NCBI RefSeq assembly: GCF_045062745.1
Contig: NZ_JBJGED010000044.1
Span: 1 to 59,150, forward strand
DNA length: 59,150 bases
Source of the DNA: Paenibacillus_AA sp045062745
Lineage (GTDB): Bacteria; Bacillota; Bacilli; Paenibacillales; NBRC-103111
Direction: 5' to 3'
Shown: in pieces, positions 42,716 to 49,891 of the stretch
Numbering within the stretch: the first letter of the stretch is position 1
Layout of the letters: each line of letters starts with the position of its first letter
Notes under the pieces: model-generated
Seen by the model: the letters and a program-made list of their open reading frames with translations, nothing else
The model's database searches: none
Told to the model about the DNA's origin: nothing
Program-made: the position numbers and the translations under genes

Positions 42716-44362
42716 TTGGAAGATTTGTCACACAAACGAAAGCTGACGATTATGGCCGCCATTATCGCGGCTATGTTCTTCGCCGCCATTAACCAGACGA
42801 TCGTCAGTACGGCGATGCCGCGCATTATCGCGATTCTGGGCGGCATGGAATACTACACTTGGGTTATTACGATTTATATGCTCACGTCGACCATCGCCAC
42901 CGTCCTCGTCGGAAAGCTGTCGGATATTTATGGACGGAAGCCGTTCATTTTGGCCGGTATCGTCTTTTTCATCATCGGGGCGTTCCTGAGCGGATTCTCT
43001 AAGGATATATTCCAGCTGATCACGTACCGCGGGATTCAAGGGATCGGCGCCGGCGTTATTATGGCCTCCGCATTTACGGCCGTAGGGGATTTGTTCGCGC
43101 CTCGGGAACGGGGCAAGTGGACCGGGGTGATGATGGCCGTCTTCGGATTCTCGAGTGTGTTGGGTCCGACGTTAGGCGGCTGGCTCGTCGATCATTTTGC
43201 ATGGAAGTGGATCTTCTGGATTTTCTTGCCGATCGGCGTGGTCGCGTTCTTCATGATCATGTCGCTGTTCCCCAAAGTGGATCGCAAACAATCGGAGAAA
43301 ATCGACTATCTCGGCTCCGTGCTCCTCAGCTTGATGCTCGTCGCTCTGTTGTTAGCTTTTTCATGGGCCGGCACGAAATATGCGTGGGGCTCGGCACAAA
43401 TTTTGGGCCTGTTCGCCGCTTCTATCGTCTTGCTGGTACTTTTCGTCATCAGCCAAAAATTCGCGAAGAGTCCGGTGTTGCCGTTGTCTCTGTTCCGCAA
43501 CGATATTGTTACGATTTCGAACTCCATCGGGTTTATTCTGAACGCGGGCATGATGGGCGCGCTGATCTATCTGCCGTTCTTCGTCCAAGGAGTGGAAGGC
43601 ATCTCGCCGACTTACTCGGGTTACGTCACGATGCCGATGTCAATCGCGATGGTCGTGCTCAGCACGTTCGCGGGTCGCTGGATTACGAAGACGGGCAAAT
43701 ACAAGAAATACGCCGTTATGGGAATGCCCATCATGATTGCCGGTATGCTGATCATGGCGTTCATGAACAGTGTATGGATGGCTGTCGTGGCGATGATCGT
43801 GTTCGGGGTCGGGCTGGGCGTAGGCATGCCGGTGTTCTCGCTTACGGTGCAGAACGCCGTCAGTCCGCAGCAGCTGGGGGTAGCGACGGCCTCCTCGCAG
43901 CTGTTCCGTAACCTCGGGGGCACGATCGGGATCGCCGTAATGGGCACGATCATGCAATCCAGCTTGAAATCCAATGTGAAGGAAGCGATGACTTCCGGTG
44001 AGGGGATCGACTTGACGAAGCTCGACCCGGACACCGCGGCGCATCTGGCTCCGTTCCAGAATCCGTCGATGCTGCTCGATCAGCCGCGCCTGGAGGAGCT
44101 GCATTCCCAGCTGCCGGCGAGCGTGCAGCCGGTCATTACGAAGATGATCGATATGATGCGGGACGCCTTGAGCGCCTCTCTCACGACGGTGTTCCTCTCC
44201 GGAGCCGCCCTACTCGTACTGGCGCTAATTCTGGTGTTCTTCCTGCGGGAAATCCCGCTTCGCACGTCGAACAAAATGCCTAGTCCGGACACGGCGAATG
44301 AGAACCGTGCATCGGCTTCCGTTGCCGCCGCCGGGGGACCTAATCCGGAACCGGCCAAATAA
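42716..44362 (+). CDS. MFS multidrug transporter, DHA2 (EmrB-like, 14-TM) family
   Basis: A 548-residue proton-driven efflux pump. Hydrophobic segments fill residues 10-500 in a 14-helix pattern. Motif A is GKLSDIYGRKP, motif C region GFSSVLGPTLGGWLVDHF, and the DHA2-typical opening is MFFAAINQTIVSTAMPRI. A loop of about 80 residues precedes the last helix, and a Ser/Ala/Pro-rich tail ends it. The start is TTG at 42716 with AGGAGAG 8 nt before; longer frames extend into the operator. The substrate is probably a drug-like hydrophobic compound. A terminator follows. Confidence 0.93.
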   Translation: MEDLSHKRKLTIMAAIIAAMFFAAINQTIVSTAMPRIIAILGGMEYYTWVITIYMLTSTIATVLVGKLSDIYGRKPFILAGIVFFIIGAFLSGFSKDIFQLITYRGIQGIGAGVIMASAFTAVGDLFAPRERGKWTGVMMAVFGFSSVLGPTLGGWLVDHFAWKWIFWIFLPIGVVAFFMIMSLFPKVDRKQSEKIDYLGSVLLSLMLVALLLAFSWAGTKYAWGSAQILGLFAASIVLLVLFVISQKFAKSPVLPLSLFRNDIVTISNSIGFILNAGMMGALIYLPFFVQGVEGISPTYSGYVTMPMSIAMVVLSTFAGRWITKTGKYKKYAVMGMPIMIAGMLIMAFMNSVWMAVVAMIVFGVGLGVGMPVFSLTVQNAVSPQQLGVATASSQLFRNLGGTIGIAVMGTIMQSSLKSNVKEAMTSGEGIDLTKLDPDTAAHLAPFQNPSMLLDQPRLEELHSQLPASVQPVITKMIDMMRDALSASLTTVFLSGAALLVLALILVFFLREIPLRTSNKMPSPDTANENRASASVAAAGGPNPEPAK

Positions 44363-44375
44363 GGCGAAACGATTG

Positions 44376-44423
44376 GAGAGTCTGCTCCAGAAGGAAATCT
44401 TCTGAGGCAGGCTCTCTTTTTTG
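44376..44423 (+). terminator. Intrinsic terminator of the DHA2 transporter gene
   Basis: GAGAGTCTGCTCCAGAAG and CTTCTGAGGCAGGCTCTC form a long stem with one bulge around GAAAT, followed by TTTTTT. It lies 13 nt after the stop. Confidence 0.9.
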
Positions 44424-44528
44424 CCCATTGCGTGTCCGTCTATTTTGTACTCTACTGGGAAACAAGTCCAATCGGCCTTCTCTTGTTCGAATAAGCTAAC
44501 TAGTAATTGACAGAGAGGAGGTTGAACA

Positions 44529-45119
44529 ATGTTCAATCAAGGGAATACGAGCAATCGCGGCCAAGCCGGGGCGCAGGGTTGGGGCATGGGGGGCCATCGC
44601 AGCCGCGAGATGCATAGCTTAAGTGGCCTGAACCTCAGCAAAAGTCGCGTGGATCGCATTCTTAGCCATCCGGTCTGGAAAAACTGGAATATCTGGAGCG
44701 ACTGGGGCAGCGTGTGGCAGCATCCCGACCGAGTAGACGGGGCCAGCGGAGAAAACAGTGGCGGACAAAGCGGGGGTACAAGCGGAGGTCATTGCAGCGA
44801 CGGCACAAGCCAAGGGCAGAGCAGCGGACGCAGCCATGGCACAAGCGCGGGTAAAAGCGCCGGCAAAAGTACGGGCAAAAGTGCGGGCAAAAGCACGGGC
44901 AAAAGTGCGGGCAAAAGTGCGGGCAAAAGTGCGGGTAAAAGCGCGGGCAAAAGCGCGGGCAAAAGCGGCAAAAGCGGCAAAAGCCGCAAAAGCGGCAAAA
45001 GCGGCAAAAGCGGCAAGAGCGCGGGTAAAAGCGCCCGCAAGAGCCACGGCAAGAGCCACGGCAAGAGCCACGGCAAGAGCCACGGCAAGAGCCACGGCAA
45101 GAGCGGCGGACGCGAATAG
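44529..45119 (+). CDS. Low-complexity SGKS-repeat protein, unknown (spore-coat-like?)
   Basis: A 196-residue, very basic protein with a strong ribosome site (GAGAGGAGG). The first 70 residues are unique (LSKSRVDRILSHPVWKNWNI, then WSDWGSVWQHPDRV) and rich in Trp. From about residue 105 it is nearly pure repeat: SAGKS and STGKS units, then SGK units, then five SHGKS units, ending in SGGRE. No signal peptide or membrane segment is seen. Lys/Ser/Gly repeats of this kind recall coat proteins such as CotG that are phosphorylated and cross-linked in spores, but I know no direct relative. The repeat section is made of 12- and 15-base DNA units that can slip, so length should vary between strains. 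Confidence 0.7.
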   Translation: MFNQGNTSNRGQAGAQGWGMGGHRSREMHSLSGLNLSKSRVDRILSHPVWKNWNIWSDWGSVWQHPDRVDGASGENSGGQSGGTSGGHCSDGTSQGQSSGRSHGTSAGKSAGKSTGKSAGKSTGKSAGKSAGKSAGKSAGKSAGKSGKSGKSRKSGKSGKSGKSAGKSARKSHGKSHGKSHGKSHGKSHGKSGGRE

Positions 45120-45131
45120 CCAAGTGTGGCC

Positions 45132-45158
45132 AAGGGCCGATCGAATCGATCGGCCTTT
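45132..45158 (+). terminator. Probable terminator of the SGKS-repeat gene
   Basis: GGCCGATCG and CGATCGGCC form a perfect 9-bp stem around AAT, with only TTTGT after it, so termination may be incomplete. It lies 13 nt after the stop codon. Confidence 0.6.
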
Positions 45159-45180
45159 GTGCGCTTGATGAGATGAGATC

Positions 45181-45315
45181 ATAAGGTGATAGCATCCTCT
45201 TATTTTGTGGATGGGGTTCAGTTCGCGAGAAATAGAGTGATGCCACAGTGCTAATGCTCCATAAATTACAAAACACCTTGGAAACGGGAAATATTAGAAT
45301 ACCGTATCACCTTAT
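45181..45315. repeat. Possible MITE-like element with 11-bp terminal inverted repeats
   Basis: ATAAGGTGATA (45181-45191) recurs as its exact inverse TATCACCTTAT at 45305-45315, bracketing 135 A/T-rich bases with no gene. Similarity continues loosely inward. No clear target-site duplication is seen, so it may instead be an unrelated inverted pair. Confidence 0.4.
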
Positions 45316-45363
45316 TTTTCAGCAAAACCCGGTTTGGACGATGAATAGCATTACCCCATCACG

Positions 45364-46029
45364 TTATGGAAACCATCGCGCTGAGCGGGGTCCCAGCTTA
45401 TACGTGCGAATCCGGGTTGAACCCGAGTCGGGCGCGAGCAGTTCGAGTTGAACGAGCTGCTGCAGCAAGTCTCGCGCATGTTGACCTTTCACGCCAAGCA
45501 GATCGCACACCTCCTGTGGGGTGAAGGGTCTCGACTTATGTAAAGCGTATCTCATAATTTCCCTCAGCTTCAATGGCAGTTGAAGGGGTTCGGGCGGCCC
45601 GCCGCCATACAGCTTCCCAAGCACCCGCAACACATCCTGCTGGCATTTCCGCGGGCGTTCCTTAATGGTATCCAGAGAAAAACGATAAATTTGCCAACTA
45701 TCCAGCATAAGATCATTTTGCCTCTCACGCTCGTACTCGAAGCTTCTTCGGTTTATATGCCGTCCGTGGGTACTGAAATCGTCTACTTCCCAATTAATTT
45801 TAAATGGAGGTTGAATAAAGGCAAAATCCAGGTAGTAAAATCCGTTGCGATGATTGATCACTTGAAACTCCGCATGCAGATTGTTAAAATGTCCGACGGC
45901 TGGCCACCAGATGGTCTCGGCAAATAAACGCTCAGCGTGAGCGTGGCCCTCCTCGAATCTTCGTAATGCTTCTCCGGACAAGCCCTTCCTCTGGATATTA
46001 ATCCACTTTTCATATGCTTCCTCGAACAT
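45364..46029 (-). CDS. PD-(D/E)XK nuclease-like protein with C-terminal winged helix (copy B)
   Basis: A 221-residue homolog of the protein at 25733-26377, sharing layout and key positions: WWPAVGHFNNLHAEFQVINH (GWYPTVGHFEHLFPEWEV in copy A), the nuclease-like YYLDFAFIQPPFKINWEVDD, THGRHINRRSFEYERER and the strand SWQIYRFSLD, then a winged helix (PFTPQEVCDLLGVKGQHARD). The Glu of the active-site strand is kept, but the Gln of copy A is Asp here (WEVDD). Identity overall looks low. The ATG at 46029 has GGAGAGG upstream. As with copy A it stands alone and has a terminator-like leader. Role unknown. Confidence 0.75.
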   Translation of the reverse strand: MFEEAYEKWINIQRKGLSGEALRRFEEGHAHAERLFAETIWWPAVGHFNNLHAEFQVINHRNGFYYLDFAFIQPPFKINWEVDDFSTHGRHINRRSFEYERERQNDLMLDSWQIYRFSLDTIKERPRKCQQDVLRVLGKLYGGGPPEPLQLPLKLREIMRYALHKSRPFTPQEVCDLLGVKGQHARDLLQQLVQLELLAPDSGSTRIRTYKLGPRSARWFP

Positions 46030-46055
46030 AAGCAATCCTCTCCAATCCGCATAAA

Positions 46056-46096
46056 ATAAAAAAACCGCACCACCCTGTAAAAGGGGGAACGGTGTG
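46056..46096 (-). promoter_or_regulatory. Terminator-like leader hairpin of the nuclease-like gene B
   Basis: On the minus strand CACCGTTC and GGGTGGTG (an 8-bp stem with three G-U pairs) enclose CCCCTTTTACA and are followed by CGG and a T-rich run (TTTTTTTATTTT), about 30 bases before the start codon. The 3' arm GGGTGG-TGCGG-TTTT resembles the matching part of copy A's leader (GGGTGG-GCGGC-TTTT). Confidence 0.5.
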
Positions 46097-46165
46097 CTTC
46101 ACTCGTCAATTGAAAATCTTTCTAACACTATATCACGATTTGTGTCCGACTGCCATAGACTTGGG

Positions 46166-46333
46166 CAAAAGGTGTGGTTGAATTTCATAAAATAGTCATT
46201 TTGCCCCTGGCTCCGTTGATCGTGCGTACGGATTCCCGTTCAAAGGTTACGGAATACTTCGCCAGACAAGCCATCACGCACGACTCAGGTCTGACCCTCA
46301 TGGCATTCATCAAAAGGTGCGGTTGAATTTCGT
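46166..46333. repeat. Duplicated 3' end of the MarR gene
   Basis: The 23 bases covering the MarR gene's last codons (46311-46333, CAAAAGGTGCGGTTGAATTT onward) recur with two changes at 46166-46188, 145 bases away. Between them, on the minus strand, a 41-codon frame starts at 46310 overlapping the MarR stop (TGATG) and ends at 46185. It has no recognised family and no own ribosome site, so I list it only as possible. Confidence 0.5.
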
Positions 46334-46729
46334 CAGCAGCGCCCCGAATTGTTCGCGCTCTTCCTGCGTCCAGTCTTTCAGCAGCTCCCGCACACGCGTT
46401 TGGCGAGCTTGACGCGACACCTCCAGCTCCTGCTCGCCCAGCGGCGTCAGATGCAGCGAATAGGCTCGTCCGTCTAGAGGATCCGGGACGCGATACACAT
46501 ATTGCTTCTGCTCGAGCGCGGCAGCCTGACGGCTGACGGTGGAGATGTCCAGCTGGAATTCTTCGGCGAGCGCCTTAATCCCCGCCGATCCGTGCGCAGA
46601 GATCTGGTGGAGCAGCAGGTAAGCGGAGCGGTCCAAGTTTCCGTATTTTCTAACCGTACTGAGGGAAGAAACCCGGCGAGTCAAGATGGCGATTTCCAAT
46701 TCGATGGTCTCGTAGGATCGATCCTCCAT
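46310..46729 (-). CDS. MarR family transcriptional regulator
   Basis: A 139-residue winged-helix repressor of normal length. The recognition region is clear: GIKALAEEFQLDISTVSRQA followed by the wing YVYRVPDPLDGRAYSLHLTP. The ATG at 46729 follows GAGGCCC only weakly. It diverges from an MFS transporter gene 219 bases away, whose promoter overlaps a MarR-like palindrome, so it most likely represses the transporter and itself and is released by a drug or phenolic ligand. Confidence 0.93.
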   Translation of the reverse strand: MEDRSYETIELEIAILTRRVSSLSTVRKYGNLDRSAYLLLHQISAHGSAGIKALAEEFQLDISTVSRQAAALEQKQYVYRVPDPLDGRAYSLHLTPLGEQELEVSRQARQTRVRELLKDWTQEEREQFGALLTKFNRTF

Positions 46730-46843
46730 GTACGGGCCTCCTCATCCAAGCGCAGCGGGAATAAGTGTGCTTTATCCGTATTATCGTAGCAAGAATGCTT
46801 GGATTAATCAAATCGGATGTGTGGCTTGCCAGCAAAAACGGTA

Positions 46844-46875
46844 TTGACACCGGCTCATCTAGTTGTATAATACAA
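46844..46875 (+). promoter_or_regulatory. Promoter of the MFS gene overlapped by a MarR-type palindrome
   Basis: TTGACA (46844-46849), 16 bases, TATAAT (46866-46871). The perfect palindrome TTGTATAATACAA (46863-46875) covers the -10 box, and CTAGTTGTAT here is mirrored by ATACAACTAG about 25 bases on (46893-46902). This is the expected picture for steric repression by a MarR dimer. Confidence 0.8.
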
Positions 46876-46948
46876 TTATATTTAGTTTCATCATACAACT
46901 AGTTTGCAGATAATCGCAATCTGCAGTAGAAGAGGAGTTATTGGCCGC

Positions 46949-48187
46949 ATGTCTTCGATTTCCAGCACTAAAGCTACACCGTCATCATCCGCCACAGCTT
47001 CATCGCAGTCGGGCTTGCTCAAGCAGCCAAGAGCCGTATGGGCTGTCGGCTTCGCCTGCATCATCGCCTTCATGGGACTCGGGCTCGTAGACCCGATCTT
47101 GCCGGCGATCGCGCATAAGCTGAATGCTTCGCAAAGCGAAGTGACCTTGCTCTTCACCAGCTACAACGCCGTCATGGCCGTAGCGATGCTCGTTACAGGC
47201 GCCATCTCTTCCCGGCTCGGAATCAAGGGAACGCTGCTGAGCGGGATCGTGATCATCGCCTTATTCGCCGCACTCGGCGGTTCGTCCAACGGCATCTGGA
47301 CGCTCATCGGCTTGCGCGGCGGCTGGGGACTCGGCAACGCTCTGTTCGTGGCGACCGCCTTGTCGGCCATCGTCATGATGTCCAAATCCGGCACGGCGAA
47401 GGCCATCATCTTATATGAAGCGGCGATCGGTTTGGGGATCTCCGTCGGCCCGCTGCTCGGAGGCGAGCTCGGCTCCATCTCCTGGCGTGGACCTTTCTTT
47501 GGAGTAGCGGTCCTAATGGTGGTGGCCTTCATTAGTCTCTCCATCATGATGCCCAAATCGACTGCGCCGAAGTCGGCGCGTCCCAAAACGTCGATTCTCG
47601 ATCCGTTCCGTGCGCTCAAGCACCGTTCGCTCGTCGTATTCGGCGTCGCCGCTTGCTTGTACAACTTCGGCTTCTTCACCCTGATGGCCTATGCGCCGTT
47701 CGTTATGGACTTGAATGAGCGCGGCCTCGGTTACGTATTCCTGGGTTGGGGCGTATTCCTGGCCATCACTTCAGTGTTCATGGCTCCGGTGCTGCAGCGC
47801 AGATTCGGCACTGTGAAGTCGATGTGCTGGATGCTGTTCCTGTTCGGGCTCGTCCTGCTCGCGATGGGCATCTGGACATCGACGCAATGGGTCATTATCG
47901 CCGCGGTCATCGTGGCCGGCGGACTGCTCGGCAACAACAATACGCTGATCACCACCGGCGTCATGAACGCCGCTCCGGTCGAGCGGTCGACCGCTTCCGC
48001 GGCATACAGCTTCTTGCGGTTCATCGGCGGCGCGATCGCCCCTTACACGGCGGGCAAGCTCGCCGATCACTTCAATCACCAAGTCCCGTTCATCGTAGGG
48101 GCGGGGTTCGTCATTTTATCCGTCCTCTTCATCTGGATGAACAAGAAGCACATCAACCACGTCGATCAAGTCGAAGCCGGACATTAA
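46949..48187 (+). CDS. MFS transporter, DHA1-type (12-TM) efflux family
   Basis: A 412-residue membrane transporter with twelve hydrophobic segments. The N-terminal 30 residues are a Ser/Thr/Ala-rich cytoplasmic leader; the first helix reads VGFACIIAFMGLGLVDPILP, followed by the motif A region GAISSRLGIKG. The ATG at 46949 lies 12 nt after AGAGGAG. Its promoter overlaps a MarR-type operator and its regulator gene is divergent, so an inducible drug or metabolite efflux role is likely. It converges on the YesN gene with a shared hairpin between. Confidence 0.92.
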   Translation: MSSISSTKATPSSSATASSQSGLLKQPRAVWAVGFACIIAFMGLGLVDPILPAIAHKLNASQSEVTLLFTSYNAVMAVAMLVTGAISSRLGIKGTLLSGIVIIALFAALGGSSNGIWTLIGLRGGWGLGNALFVATALSAIVMMSKSGTAKAIILYEAAIGLGISVGPLLGGELGSISWRGPFFGVAVLMVVAFISLSIMMPKSTAPKSARPKTSILDPFRALKHRSLVVFGVAACLYNFGFFTLMAYAPFVMDLNERGLGYVFLGWGVFLAITSVFMAPVLQRRFGTVKSMCWMLFLFGLVLLAMGIWTSTQWVIIAAVIVAGGLLGNNNTLITTGVMNAAPVERSTASAAYSFLRFIGGAIAPYTAGKLADHFNHQVPFIVGAGFVILSVLFIWMNKKHINHVDQVEAGH

Positions 48188-48200
48188 GGCACGAAAGCCA

Positions 48201-48240
48201 AAAAAGCGCCAGCGCATAGTTCACTGCGTCTGGCGCTTTC
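48201..48240. terminator. Bidirectional terminator between convergent genes
   Basis: AAAAAGCGCCAG-CGCA pairs with TGCG-T-CTGGCGCTTT around TAGTTCAC. It lies 14 nt after the MFS stop and includes the YesN stop codon in its loop, so it can serve both strands. U-tracts are short. Confidence 0.75.
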
Positions 48241-49891
48241 GGTATTCGCTCGGCGTCATGCCGGTCAGCTTCTTGAACACGGTGCAGAAATGCGGGTAGC
48301 TGATGAACCCGGTTTTCTCCGCCAATTCATAGTTTTTGTATTTGCCGGAGGCCAAATATTCCTTCGCTTTCCCGATCCGCTGGAGAGTAAGGAAATCCAG
48401 AAAGTTCTCCCCGGTCTCTTCTTTGAACAAATGGCTCAAGTAGCTCGGGTTCATATGAATATGCTCGGCGACACGCGACAGCGTCACATTGTCGCCCAGA
48501 TGCTCGTAGATGTATTGGATCGCTTTGCCGATGTCGGGATGCAGGCCGTCGTACAGCTGAGGTTCCTGGCGAGGCACCCGGGTCAGAAGCTTCTCGAGCG
48601 TCTCGAACCAGACGTCGTGAGGGGCATTGTCGGCCAGGCGGCTCCAATCGAGCCGGTGCAGCGTAACGGAATATACGGACTCCAGCCAGTGGACCGCCTT
48701 TTGCTTCAGTAATCCAGGCAGAGGGCGGTTTTGGCGTACAAACTCCCGGAGCTCGCGCAAGCCGTTCAGACGGTCCTCCACGGAAGAAGACCCCCACCCA
48801 GCGAGCACACGCTGCTCCAGCACGTCCCAATCCATCCGGTCGCCCTTATTCCAGATCCGGGCTGCCGTCCAATAATGATAATGTACGGCAGCCGGCTCGT
48901 AGAACGCCGCTTCGGCCGCGGCAATCGCCTCGGTGATCGCCCGCTTCATCTGGCCGAGCTCGGAGGCCGTCTCGCCTACCCCGAACCGGGCGGCCGCGCC
49001 GAAGTACCGGTGAAACCACTGGGCGAGCCGGTCGCACAGCTGGTGCAGCAGCGACTCGGACTGCGCCTTGCTCTCCGGGGTAGGCAGCCCGACGACGAGG
49101 ACGAGCTCGCCTTGCCGGAAGGGCAGCACCGTGCCGACCCCGAGCTCGGCGATCGTCTCCAGCGCCGCCTGCCGCATCGTGTAATCGAGCAGGGGCCGGT
49201 CGGACTCCGGGTATTGTGCGAAAAACTGCTGCCGCTCCTCCAGCGTCATATATACGGCAATATATGCCGACGCGCGCCCTCCGACGCCGCTGCTGGCGCC
49301 ACTGCTCCCTGCAGACCCTGCAGGTCTCGCATACCAGGGGAACACGTCCGCGAGCGGTTCCGCTCCGATGTGCGTGCCCCGCAGCAGATCGTCCAGCACG
49401 CGGCCGCGCATCGCCCACATGTGCTGGGCTTGAATATGCTCCGCGCGGCGGACGCGGCGCTGCAGCCGATGCTCGAGGCGGACCGTCTCGGCGCACTTCT
49501 GCAGCGTGCGCTCGATCGCCTCGGCGTTCATCGGCGTCTTCAGCAAGTAGCCGAGCGCGCGCATCTCGACCGCGCGCTGGGCGTACTCGAAGTCCTTGTG
49601 CGCCGTGAGCACCGCGAAGCGGGTGTGGGGATAATCGCGGCTCAGCGTCTCCATCAGCACGAGCCCGTTCATGACCGGCATCGTCAAGTCGGTGACGATG
49701 AGGTCCGGCTGGTGCAGCGCGCACTTCTCGAGCGCGATCTTCCCGTTCATCGCGGTGGCGACGACCTCGAGCCCGAGCTCGTCCCAGCGGATGAGCGAGA
49801 GCAGCGTGTCGAGCACCATATATTCGTCATCGACGAGCAGCACCTTGAGCGGCTCATCCGAGAGCCCGTGTCCGTTCGCTTCCGGTATCAT
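48221..49891 (-). CDS. YesN-type response regulator, REC plus AraC DNA-binding domain
   Basis: A 556-residue regulator. The receiver domain shows LLVDDE, phospho-acceptor Asp68 in DLIVTDLTMP and the lysine in YLLKTPM. The central 300 residues lack a clear family, and the C-terminus is an AraC double helix-turn-helix (VTLSRVAEHIHMNPSYLSHL and LAEKTGFISYPHFCTVFKKL, GMTPSEYRKR). The ATG at 49891 follows GGAAAGGAGG. It overlaps the kinase gene upstream by 38 nt, so both are co-translated, and it most likely activates the divergent sugar importer 3. Confidence 0.95.
   Translation of the reverse strand: MIPEANGHGLSDEPLKVLLVDDEYMVLDTLLSLIRWDELGLEVVATAMNGKIALEKCALHQPDLIVTDLTMPVMNGLVLMETLSRDYPHTRFAVLTAHKDFEYAQRAVEMRALGYLLKTPMNAEAIERTLQKCAETVRLEHRLQRRVRRAEHIQAQHMWAMRGRVLDDLLRGTHIGAEPLADVFPWYARPAGSAGSSGASSGVGGRASAYIAVYMTLEERQQFFAQYPESDRPLLDYTMRQAALETIAELGVGTVLPFRQGELVLVVGLPTPESKAQSESLLHQLCDRLAQWFHRYFGAAARFGVGETASELGQMKRAITEAIAAAEAAFYEPAAVHYHYWTAARIWNKGDRMDWDVLEQRVLAGWGSSSVEDRLNGLRELREFVRQNRPLPGLLKQKAVHWLESVYSVTLHRLDWSRLADNAPHDVWFETLEKLLTRVPRQEPQLYDGLHPDIGKAIQYIYEHLGDNVTLSRVAEHIHMNPSYLSHLFKEETGENFLDFLTLQRIGKAKEYLASGKYKNYELAEKTGFISYPHFCTVFKKLTGMTPSEYRKRQTQ

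Noticed and set aside
44850..45118. CRISPR-like regular repeat array
   Set aside because: The units are 12-15 bases, contiguous without spacers, and in frame in a gene with a ribosome site; they encode SGKS repeats.
44619..45182. Antisense frames over the SGKS gene giving Ala- or Arg/Phe-rich repeats
   Set aside because: They merely mirror the sense repeat; no ribosome site or unique domain.
46056..46096. T-box riboswitch, because of AGGGTGG followed by a T-run
   Set aside because: The rest of the T-box consensus (ACCGCG after GGGTGG) and the long leader with specifier loop are missing, and the downstream gene has no link to amino acids.
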